DNA of 64,000 nucleotides, taken from contig OZ026596.1 in assembly GCA_964020085.1 (NCBI GenBank), forward strand, positions 14,746,237 to 14,810,236, written 5' to 3'. Positions 34,001 to 46,000 of the stretch are shown here, piece after piece. How positions within the stretch are numbered: position 1 is the first letter of the stretch; the number at the start of each line of letters is the position of its first letter. The translations under genes and the position numbers were made by a program. The stretch is from Micromussa lordhowensis (taxonomy: Eukaryota > Cnidaria > Anthozoa > Scleractinia > Lobophylliidae). The notes under the pieces were generated by a model, which was not told where the DNA came from, made no database searches, and saw only the letters and a program-made list of their open reading frames with translations.

Positions 34001-37000
34001 TAGTTGTTTATCCCTAGTTAGGATTACATTGTGAAATAGTACAGGCGTGTGAATTCAACGATTTATTTCGACAGGAATCGACAAATACACGGCGGCCATG
34101 TTGACCGCATGGTAACAACTGGTGCCAGGCCTCCGCGGCCAGTAAAGCGCCTAGGGGAACTGTGACATCCCCCTCTTTTTGAAAATAACAAGAACGAGAG
34201 CTAGGTTTACATAACGCTTGCCGAAAACTACAATGCGGCATAACACGGCTGTGCCCTGCTGGGCCTATCGTTGAGGTAGCAACATATGCAGGGCTCACAG
34301 TCATAAAGAATTAGTAATTAAATCAAAGTCACTAAATGTCACTTAAAAGGGACCGAACGAAACTGAGTGTCACTCCAAGCTGAATGTTCTCCGTCTTTTA
34401 ATCTGGCTGGGACTCGTGTCTCGCGCCCGGATCTTGTCACTTGGCTCTTCGGCTGGTAGATCGTGTTTCCCCCTCGAACAACAGCGATCTCATCCTCGGG
34501 TCTAAGTTTAGCTGGACTCTCTTGAGTCTTCTCTGCTACGGTAGGGGTGGCTGAACTAAAGCCTTCATTGGGGGCTACAGGAGTTACAAGGTTGCCATTC
34601 ACTGTTGTGTTGTGTGGTGTTGTGGCTAGTTGTTTGAAGGGCAATTCTTGGCTGGACGTCGCTTCAGGGGCGACTTGAGGAAGAGGGGGTGGCTCTTTAT
34701 CGATACCTCTTGGACGCAGGTGCTCTCTTGTCCTCTGGTACAGCTTGCCGTTCATCTCTACGATATATGTTCTTGGTTCTCTGTCAGGGTGACGGCGGTT
34801 GAAAATCTTGCCCTGGTCCCAGACATGCTTTCTCGAGTTCCATACGTATACTGGTTCAGACTGGTTGAGAACACGCTTGTCACAACTGGCTCTCTTGTTG
34901 TAGAACTCTGCTTGCTTAGTTTGCTTCTGAAAGTTGGCTTCTTGGTGAGCGCCATTACCAGGGTGCTTGGATTGGAGGGTGAGGTTACTAGTCGGCAGTG
35001 GGGATCTGGGTTTCCGCCCGTACAGGAGCTCGTAAGGCGATGGAAGGTGGTCGTCCAAAGGGGTTATCCTGTACATCCACAGAGCCGTTTCTGGGCACTG
35101 GTTGTTTTCAACTGCTTTTTTCCAGAGAGACTTTGTAGTGCCAACACACCTTTCTGCAACACCATTTGTTTGGTGATGGTATGGTGAACTGAAAGTTAGG
35201 GTGACACCGCTCTCTTCACACTTCCTCTTAAACAACTCGCTGACATACTGGCTCCCGAAATCGGCAGTAAGGTGTGAAGGTAGGCCATACTCGGCAAACA
35301 CACTTGTAAAGTGGCTGGAGATGGTGGATGCTGAGGTATTACTCAGGGTCCTGATGACGGGGAACCTTGAATAATAGTCGACAATGATCAGGTAGTTTGC
35401 ACCATTGAACTGGAAGATGTCGGATCCAAGCTTTTCCCACGGCCTTGTGGGGAGGTCAGGTTGCATTGCTGGCAGCTTCGGTTGTGCTTGTTGGTGCCTG
35501 TTGCATATTTCACAGTCCTTCACCATCTGGCGGATGTCGTTTGAGATACCAGGCCAGAAGACTGACTGCCGGGCTAAGAGTAAGCACTTGGTTTCGCCTT
35601 GGTGACCAGTGTGTGTCACCTCCAACACTCGAGCACGGAGGGATTCTGGCACGACGACTCGGTCTCCTTTGAGTATCAGACCGTCTTCTAAAACTAAATC
35701 ACACCTAATGTTCCAGTAGTCCCATAGTTCCTTTGGGCAGTGTTTCCTATACTCTGGCCATCCTTTGTAGATGGTGTTCTTCAACAGCTGTGTTGTCGGG
35801 TCCATTGCTGAAGCTGACTTCACCAAGCCAATGTCGATAGGGCATGAGGTATCTGTAACAAAGTGTATGCTGTATTCGGGGGCGCAGCTTTCACTCTGGT
35901 ATTCAGATTCGATTACCTCCATTTTTGTACACACACGGGACAAGGCATCGGCAACTGGGATTGTTTCTCCTCATCTGTACTTGACCTCAATGTCGAATTT
36001 CATCTGAGTAGCAGTCTTTGCAACCTGGCCGGCGCTTCTGCAATGTTCTTTTTGAAGATCTGTTCTAGCGGCAAGTGGTCAGTTTCAACTAGAGTGTGTC
36101 TGCCAAGCAGATAATACTCAAACTTTTCCAGGCCAAACATCACGGCTAAGCATTCTCTCTCAATGTTGGAGTACCTGACCTCAGTGTCTGTGAGTGATCT
36201 TGATGCCATAGCGACAATTCTTTCTTTGCTGTTCGAATCAATTTGTCTTATCCAGGCTCCTACCCCCTTTTGGCTGGCATCACACTGTAGGATGGTGGCT
36301 GTTGCTGGATCTGGGTCATAGTAAGACAACACCTGTGCTGAACAAAGTTCCTTCTTGATTCTGTCTAGAGCCGCTTCGTGTTCCTGTTCCCACCTAAAGT
36401 GGACGTTCTTTCTGGTTAATTCCCTAAGGGGTGCGGTAAGCTCTGCGATCTTGGCTGAGAAGCGGTTGAGATAGGTGATCAGTCCCAGTAGGGACAGAAG
36501 TTCCTTGGCATTGGTTGGCGCAGAGATAGACTTGAGAGCTTCCAATTTGTCAGCTGCCGGACAAATACCATCCTGTGTTAGTGTGTGGCCAAAGAAACTG
36601 ACACTTTGTTGCTTAAACTGCACTTTCCCAGAGTTCAGACTCACATTGTTCGCCCTAGTGGCTTCAAGCATGTTGACGAATGCTTGGTCGTGCTCTTTCT
36701 CTGTTGAACCAAAGACAATGATGTCGTCAGCTATCCCAGTAACATTGGGCATGTTCTTATAGACGTCGTCTAACTTTCGCTGAAAAATGTCCTGGGAAAC
36801 AACAATGCCAAATGGTAGACGCTTAAATCTGTATCGTCCAAAGGGCGTGTTGAAGGTGCACAAGAGACTAGAGTCATAGTCGAGTTCAACATGCCAGTAA
36901 CCTTTTGTTGTGTCCACTACTGAGAAGTACTTTTTGCCATGGAGTAATGGGAGAATCTCATCGATGGTTCTGCTGTAGTAATGTTCACGGCGAATGTTCT

Positions 37001-40000
37001 TATTCAAATCTTTGGGGTCCAGGCATAGCCGAACCTTCTTCTTCCCATCGGGTGTCTCCTTAACGTGGCAGACGATTGAGTTGACCCAGTCGGTGGGCTC
37101 TGTTACGTCGGTGATGATGTCGTCTGCAATCATTTTTTCTAGCTCAGCCTTGTACAGTGGTAAGATGTGGACAGGTACTGTACGTGGGGGGTGTATGACT
37201 GGTGTTGGGTTGTCAATGAGCTGAATATGGTACTGGTCCCCGGGGAATCGGCCGATTTTGTCAAAGCAATCTTTGTATTCATCCATCACGGTAGCTTTGG
37301 AGAGACTGACATAATGGGCGGCTTGCTGCGCTGCAGGTGATGCTGAATCACCGGAGACTTCTTCGACATGGATAGTTATGATACCAAGCTCTTGAGCTTG
37401 TCGGCAGCCGATCATCGAGGGATGGCCTGGGGCCTCGACGATGGTGAATTCTGAGGAGACTGAGGCATCCTTGAATGCAATCTGAAGGGTTGTAGTACCC
37501 AGGTTTGCTATGCAATGCCCTCCATAACCCTTCAGCACTGTCTGCTCCTGTATCCACCTTCATTTTGATGTTACGTTGGTTGTTGACCTTGACGGTAGTG
37601 TAGATCTTGTTGGGGAAACTGCTCATACTGTCAACAGAGCTGTCGGAGGTAATGGTATCCAAGAATACTGCTATTGGTTCAGAATCACTTGGCTCGTCTT
37701 CGTCACAGCTGCTTATGCTTGAGGAATCACTGGTTTCTCCGTCATCGCCTTGTAAGTGGATTTCTTGGCCCTGGTATTGGGGGCTCTGTACGATTTCGTG
37801 TACTTGCTTGAGGCGCTTCTTCATGCATACTTTCTGAAAGTGCCCAGTTTTCTTGCAGTATGCGCACTTGGCATGTGTAGCTGGGCATGTAGCATCACTG
37901 TCATGTTTGTTTCCGCATCTGAAACAACCACTGAATTTAAATTTAAACTTTGGTTTGTTGCTGGACGGGCTGCGGTGCTTAGGGTCGTTACCTGGGTAGG
38001 TGTGCTTGGAATTGTTTGCTTTCCTTGAGCCTTCAAATGGAGCGGTCCTCTGTTTACTTCTTACAGAGTAAAGTTCGGTGTTTTGCTCCCCCTGTCTAAT
38101 GACTTGCATCTGTGCTCTTGTGCTCTCTTCTGTTTTGGCTAGGTCATAGACCTGTTGAAAGGTAAGTGAGTTTCCCTTGGAGATGGCATCTTTCCTGACT
38201 TTGTCCGACCTCAGGCCAAAAACCAATGTGTCTCGGAGGGTTTCATCTTTGAATGCGGGGTTGTACCCACTGTCGTCGACTAGTGTACGGGCCTTGGTTA
38301 AGAATTCTTCCAAGGGCATATCATCTTGTTTAAGGCATCTTAACTGGTACCTGGATAGAATTTGGTTGCTCTGGGGCTTTGTGTATGCTTCCAGCTTCTC
38401 GAGTATTGGTTTAATCTTGAATTGATCTGCGTCATTTTCCCATGTTGCCGTGTTGTATATCTCTAGACCTTTATTGCCGGCCCACAGCAACAGAAGTCTT
38501 GCCTTTTGACCTTCCGGTTTGTTTAGGAGAGGACCATCGAAAATGAGGTTGCATTTTTGTTTGAAGATCTTGAATCGCTTGTGGACATCACCTGGTGTCG
38601 ACCAGTCCATCGAAGGAATCGAAAATTTATCCATGAGTGCTGCTTGAAATGTTATTTGAATGTGAAGCTTGAAATTTGGATCTTGAACTGTCACTCGATC
38701 GAAGGAATCGTAAATTCATCCACGAGTGTTACTTGAAGTGTCGTTTGAATGTGAAGAAGCTTGGAATTTGAATCTTGAACTGTCACACGAAGAACATCCC
38801 ACTTCTGACGCCATGAAATAGTACAGGCGTGTGAATTCAACGATTTATTTCGACAGGAATCGACAAATACACGGCGGCCATGTTGACCGCATGGTAACAA
38901 CTGGTGCCAGGCCTCCGCAGCCAGTAAAGCACCTAGGGGAACTGTGACACATTGTCAATAACTATGCGATCCTTAGTGTAACCATATTTCCATGCTCGCT
39001 TACAGAATTTGTCAATCTTAAAGAGGTATTTACTACCATAAGCACATGCCCATACTTCAATTGCATAAGTAAATACAGACATAATAAGGCTATGAAATAA
39101 GATCGTAAGCTCTTCTAAAGTATACCCATAGTACTTACAAGTCCTAAGGATATGGAGTCTTGAATTAGCCTTATCCATCATATTCTGAAAATGACTATCC
39201 CAGTTGCATGGATTTTCATGAAAGGTTACTCCCAATAATTTAAGTTCACTCTTTCAATAATTTATGTTCACTCTTTCTATAAGTCAAGCTCTGTTCACTC
39301 TTTTGGAGGGTCGACTGTAATTTGTACAAACCAATTAAATTACCATTTCCAAAAATAGACTTCAAAAAGAATAAAAAAAGAATATCCTTGTCCTAAAAAC
39401 ACTGAAAGATCTGTAACAAATTTCTCACTACATACTGTGTGGGCAGCTGTTGTAATAGCTTATTGGCAATTATGTATTGATTACTCACTGCTTACTGTTA
39501 CTGCTTACTTGCCGTCTGTCTTTTCCGGAAATTCTGAAAAATGCTTTTACATTTGTGGTTGGAAATTTCTGGAAATTCAAACTGGAATTTAGTCTGAAAG
39601 GCTCTATTTTGGTAACCAAATAACCATTTTTTCTTGTAGATCTAGGTATCTTGAATATACTTTCCAAGCTTACATTATTTTATGGGGATTACTTTTTGTT
39701 TTTCTGCAGTGTGGTTGATGAAGCACTTGAGGAGATTGTGGATTATATTGTAAATGGAGTTGTCAAGCAGGGCTATTTGGTAAAGAAAGGCCACAAAATG
39801 AAGTCCTTGAAAGAGAGATGGTTTGTGCTCAAACCCACTAACCTAACCTACTTCACGAATCAAACATGCTCAGAGCAAAAGGGGGTAATTACATTAAATA
39901 AGTCAAGCTCTGTTGAAAGTGTTGTGGCAAAGGGAAAGTACCGGTTTCAGGTTAAATGCGGAGAAAGTGGAACACACTATGAAATGGAAGCTAAAGATCA

Positions 40001-43000
40001 GAAATCCCGACAGGAATGGATTGCTTGTATTCAAGCATCGATAGGTAAATAATAGTTGATTTAATCAATAGAATGACTGCTGGGCTCTTTGCATGTAAGT
40101 ATGCATACGTACACTGAACTTAAGAGCTCTAATATGGAAGTTTGATATCATAATGCATCTGCACCCTGTTCCATTAGCTCAGTGGTGAGCAAAAATCACT
40201 GTTATTGGTAGCTCTAATTCAACAACTCAGATGTGCAAGTTCAATCTAGAAACACCTTTGATCCCTGTTCACTGGTGTGAGAAGATTACATCCTCTCAAT
40301 AGCTTTTATCTCCCAAAGACACATTCTTGCACAGCTCTGATGTGATGTGACTATATTCTTTCCAGGTACTGAGTGCTGTGAATATGCCATGCTGAAATAT
40401 ACAGTTGTAAGAGTCGAAAAAGTTAAGGTGGCTCTCAATCCCCTTCACAGAACACAATTTGATTCTAAAAAATGGGGGTCACCAAGCTTGTTTTGAGTTA
40501 TAAGCTAAAATGAAGGGTGTTTCTTGAAGGTCATATTGTTGCTATGGTAACCTTTTATATAAAAACCTTTTATATAACAAAGGTGACTGCAACTTGTTTA
40601 CCAATGATTGGGCATTTGTATGATGCCATTATTGTAGCATCACTTGTAAAACAGTGTTAGTATTCATCCTTCAAAGTATAGCTGTTAGAAAAGTGCTGGA
40701 AACTGTTGCCAGCCTCCTTAATGCTTCGGACAATTCCAGGCCCCTTCATACATTTCCTGGGCCATTTGTCAGGCATTTGAAAACTTTTCCTGTCCCTGAG
40801 GGAAGGGGCATTTGCTTTAACAGGTCAGCCTGGGGGCGGGGGGCATTGTCAAAAGCAATGTTATCTTTAAGCTTTTAAAATATGTTATCTTGTGTGTGTG
40901 TGTTTTTTTTATATAAAACTTGTTACAGTACTGCACTTTTTAAGCAAACAATTGCTCCACTCTCACTCCCCATGTTCAAAACTCTGCAGTGCAAACCAAG
41001 GATAATGGAAAGAAGCCTTGACAACTTTTCAGGGCATTTAAGACATTCAGTTGGAAAGTACTTGGCTGTTGTTTTTTTGATTATATGTTTCATAAAGATT
41101 TGATTCAGCGGACCCACTTGGTAAATACATAGCTGTCAAGTTTATAACTGCAGGTAGTCAAATATAGAAGTATGGGCATAAAGTCCCTGATGAAATGGAA
41201 TGCCTGTTGTTGGATTACGTTGTCTTTGTTAAGTTTTATTACTTTCTGGAGGTGGATTGCTTCCAAAAAACAATTATTTCGGGTATTATTAAGCTTCATT
41301 TATTTATTTTTTTATTTCATCATCAAATAGAAAAATAGAATTTTGGTCTTAAATTTTGACCTGAGGACGAAGCTCAATTCCAGTTGTACGTATACTCTTC
41401 AAGATTAAGGTGCTGTACTCCCTTGACCCTTGACTATATCTAAACAACCTTCTGAATGCCATTTTTGGCTTCTGCGGATGGTGGCTGTGAGAACAGACAT
41501 ACAAAGATGGCTGACAACTTTAAGGTGTGTTTATTCCATGTGCTTAGTCACGTGATATACATTATGACTGACTAGGGAGTGGAAAGTAAACTTGTTGCAT
41601 TTTATGTCACAGTGGCTTGGTAGGAAGCAGCCAATTCTAGGGCTTTACGCCCTGTATAATTCCAAAGAAACCTCTTATGACCGCATCAATTGGCTGCAGA
41701 GGCCTTGTGCTTTTGAGACACTTGAAGTTCTCGTCAGTGATGACCGTGACATCGGCTTGTGTGTCCAGGTGTAGTGTGATTGGAATGCAGTTTGCTTCCA
41801 GTGTCACAGTAGTGTTTAGCGATTTACCGTGTGCTATCTGGTAGAGAATATAGTGTACTCCATACTAGTATTTTGTGTCCTTTGACTTAAGTTCCACCTC
41901 CACAACCAAAGTTCTTGGTTACTGGAGTACCTCACTTTTGTACTTGGACACTCCATCCCAACTCAGGCAATATATTTCTCCTTTCTGGGCAAGAACTTGC
42001 CGTGTAAGCGCCATTTCCACATGCTGTGCAGACTGTCTATGTCGCTGGATTACCTGCTCGTACCTCTGGTGCTCTATTCATCTTCATCTTGATAATATAT
42101 AGATTTTAGGCAAGCCTAAAAGTGGAGCTCCTGGGCCGGGATGTTCAAAGCCCGATTAAGCTAACCCTAGCCTGCGTAGCAGCCGTTTCCTTTCCTTTCC
42201 TTTTCTACTTTGTCAGTATCTGAACCCACGGCTCACAAAACCTGCTTGTGATATAATCAATTTTTACAACAGTTACACCTGTATTGCACTTGTTTGGTTT
42301 GTCAACGTTTGGCAGTGGATTTCTTCAAAATCTAAAACAAGAGAAATTAGGCTGTCCAAAGGGCCTTTGATTATCACAGGCAATATTTTATGATGATTAC
42401 ATTGTCCAGCGTGATTGGAAACTCATAGTGCAGCCCTTGTTCCCTGGACATTGTTTCAAACTCTACAAATGGCGAGTTAGTAGAAGAATTTATATAGTCC
42501 GAAGGTGTAGTTCAAGTGTGCCTTGAAATGTTGCCGGGCTACTGAAGCTTCTCTGTGTTGCAACATTTTCAAAACACGTCCACAAAACAGCATCTTGACA
42601 CCTTAGGGGTTCTTTTCAAAATTTCCGTCGATCAACCCCGTCCTTTTTATACGGGAGTTCCCCCCCCCCGGGTCCAGGACTCCCGTTTTGCTTCCTTGTT
42701 GGCCTTGTTCTCATTCTTGACCTTGGCATCGCCCATTAGGTTATTGTTTGATCCTCATTGCTTGTTTAATGGGTAAACAGCTAGCTTTTCCAAAAACTCG
42801 GTGATGGCCCATGCGTTTTTCCAATTAACGAGTGCATATTTATTTCAAATTGCACTAGAAAAATCATTTTTGCGGAGGGTGGGGGTAGGGAGGTGCTCGC
42901 GGATTTCTGATGAGCGGCCACAATTTTTTGACGTTACTTTTGGGGGGGGGGTCACTTCTTTTGGGGGGTCGCTACTTTCGAGGGTGGAGTCATTACTTTC

Positions 43001-46000
43001 GGAAGTTTACGGTAGTTCATTCATCACACTGCACGGGTTCTAATGTAAGAGCAGATGTACTAATACCAGTCAGAAATGCACACCTATCTGGTCAATAGTC
43101 TATTAGAGTCATGTTTGTGTAAAATTTAGATCTCCCAGATTTGGATTGTTCTCTGGTTGCCTAATATAACCATAGTTAATAGATGGAAATGTTTATGAAA
43201 CCCGGCAAACATCAAAAGAGTAAAAAAAGATAGCTAGATTTATGTTAGAAGGTCCATGACCGTGCACAACCGTTTGTTTTGCGCTCATGCACAATGCATG
43301 AATTGCGTAATCAAAACGTTTCCATCGGTTAGTTCCTGACTGAGTTTGAAGAAAACAGCTATTGTGTTTTGTGCATGGTCAAGGCCAAAAAAGTGAACAA
43401 AAACATAGAACAAAGAACTTTGTCGGGTATCAGAACCATTCCCCTCTGGTAGCTATGATATAACACTTAAGTTACAAAATGATAGAATGCTGTTAAGTCT
43501 TGAAAAACCAAGTCACCTTCAAACTGTAATCTTGTCCATAGACGCTTCAGATGGCCCAACGCCACAGAGGAAAGAGCGTCTTCAGCGTCAAATTGACAGA
43601 AATGAAAGAAGGCAAAAGAGAATGGAAGACGATAGAAAAAAGAAAGAACAGGACGATCTACTGCTGGCACAAAAAGAGGTGCATACAGATATTGCACATT
43701 TTATATAATATTACTAAATTTTAAAGCTTGGATAATGTATTTCTGGCTTTCTGATTGGTTCACTGAGTCTTGTTTGCCAGCCTATAAACCTGTGTTTGAC
43801 CGTATAGGAAAAGTGAGCAATGCAAGCATCGCTTTCTGTCGCGAAAATGCAGGGAATAATAGTCAGTGCCATCCTGGGAACTACAAATAACCACAAAATG
43901 AACAAAAATCACTAACTCCCTAGGGAAACAACAACTTGAGCTTACTTACCCTACAAATAAGTTGTTTTCGTTTCTTCTTAGAGTTTGTACTTGCGTCGTT
44001 TTTGAACGCGCGACTAATACTGAAGTCTGACACCTGATCGTAGCCTGCGCTACCGAGTCTCGGAAAAACTGTAGTAAGCCACCTTATTAACTTCTTTCTT
44101 GCGACATCTGATGACACAAAAACCTTCCTTGCATTTTACTTATTAGGAACTTGCAAGGCTGCAGCAGCTATATCAGCAGGCAGAAGCACAGGCAGCGGAA
44201 GAAGCAGTCCTACTACAAGAGGAGATAGAGAAAAGGAAAGAGTTAGAGAGACTGCAGGAAGAACTACAGCAACTATTCGAAGCTGAACGACGAGCAAAGG
44301 AGGAAGAAGAAAAGGCACGTGCATTGCAGGAACAACTTCTGCAATCCGAGAAGAAGAGAGTGGAGGAAATGGACAGATTGCGATTGGAGAAGGAGCAGCT
44401 ACTTGAAGATGAAATGAAGATGAGAGAAAATTTGGAGGAGCGACATAAAGAACAGGAAAAGTTACTCGAGGAAGTAAGTATGCTTGTAATTAACCTCGGC
44501 AAAACAATACTCTGTTTGCTAATTTTAGTTACTGGTCCTCTGAGTTGTCCGAGTAGCCGTTTACGTTTTTTTTAAAGATGAGGCTTTACACTTGCTATAC
44601 GCTAACGTTTAAAGCTTCCGTAAAGAGGCTTCTTAAAGCGAACGTTAAGTGGCTACCAAATCACCAGCATTACGTTTTACCCACGGTACCATAATTTTTT
44701 TATGAGTTAAAGCGTGATGTTTGATGGCCAATTCATTCATTGTCATGCTGTGTTAGTTAATCGTTGGTTAACAGATTTATTTTTCTTGTGTTATGTCACA
44801 ACAATGTCACTTTATAGTTTTAAAAAGGTGATAAACCTAAAGTAAGGACAAGTCACAGGAATCTTCCTTACCTTCAATCCTTTCAGGGCGAGATTACACT
44901 ATTCTCAGTTTAATCGTATCTATAACAAAATTCTCGATCGTGATTGTTCTCCGCGCTTACGTTCCACGTAATCGGGGTGCGATCACGGGGGTGTCCAATT
45001 ACAGGTATCTTATTAACCTTTTGTAATTGGATACCTGTAAGTTGGATACCCACTTGATTCGCACGTCGATTACGCGCGCTTTAATGGCTTCCTTCACAAT
45101 GTTTCCTACAGTTTTCGAAACTTATGAAAAGTGCTACACACGTTTTCGCTAAAAAGAAGTTCTCAAAAGACACTTTTTATTCCGAAATTTGTTGTAGATA
45201 CGATTAATTAGTATTTGGACCGAGTGGAATACAATTCAGTCAGTAGTCGTGCTCGTAATTTTAAATCGGCTTCGCGCTCGTCCGATTTTAAAATTACTCA
45301 CATGATTACTGCCTGAATTGTACTGCACTCTGTCAATTACAATTGCTTATCTTGATCCAATTATCAGCCACCACAACGTGTTCTTTTACTTGGTTACCTG
45401 TAGCGACTGTTAAAACCTGCTATTTTGAGAAATTGGCTGGTCCAAATAATCATTCTTGTTTAAGAGTGTTTGAGTCTAAATCCTCCCCGTGCATGAAGCA
45501 TTTCTTTAAATCTGACACCCTTTTCACGGTTCGTTTTTCTCATTTGCATTACAATGTAATCCAACGTGTGTGCGAGGCAATTTCGGGTTAAAACTACGAA
45601 ATAGTCCGAAATTGCCTCACATACGTGCTAGATTATATTGTGATGCAAATGAGAAAAGTTAACCGTGAAAAGGGCTATTGTAATTGAGGTTAAACATGAT
45701 AAATGTGGAAGAATGTTCAGTGAGAAATTACGCTAAAAACGAGTTCCCCGCCAACGTCTCTTAGGTAATCTACACAAAAGTGCAAGTACTGATTTACACA
45801 TAGCACTGACAAGACTCACATTTTAGATCTCTTAAGCTTCTTGCTGCTATCACAGAGACCAACTTAGGGAGTCCTTTGGATTTAACTGGCAGTTTCAGGG
45901 CTTGTGTCGTAAAATGTGTTGGGCAGCAATTCCCTTTAAAAGAGATATTGACGAACCAGCTCTTCCATAAGCAAAATGTACATTTTGTAAACAAAGCTCG

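Larger units (their letters stand above)
34032..38949 (-). mobile_element. Complete Ty3/Gypsy LTR retrotransposon, copy B, in SWAP70 intron 2
   Basis: Two 136-bp LTRs (34032-34167, 38814-38949) differ at only two positions. They flank a tRNA-Leu-type primer site, gag, protease, RT, RNase H, integrase and polypurine tract in Gypsy order on the minus strand. Insertion produced a CATTG duplication and split a LINE. It is structurally complete but its frames are broken at about 37540, 36000 and 35971. High LTR identity indicates a recent insertion. It lies antisense to SWAP70. Confidence 0.96.
32382..39312. repeat. TIR-like repeat (CAGTCGAACCTCC termini) split by later insertions
   Basis: The left end CAGTCGAACCTCCTGTAA is mirrored by GGAGGGTCGACTG at the right end. 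Fragments of the same repeat (GGTGGTCACTTACAAGAGGT, CACTTTTCC-like words) flank the LINE. If this is one element, its own length is about 2 kb and the LINE with its Gypsy passenger entered it later. A complex repeat of several units is the alternative. Confidence 0.5.

Noticed and set aside
1..38949. Gypsy copies A and B as one rearranged element
   Set aside because: They lie on opposite strands 31 kb apart, have different LTR interiors and overlap in pol content, so they are separate insertions.
40165..40260. tRNA gene
   Set aside because: A and B box-like words are present but no acceptor stem or anticodon arm closes. Kept only as a weak SINE-like repeat.
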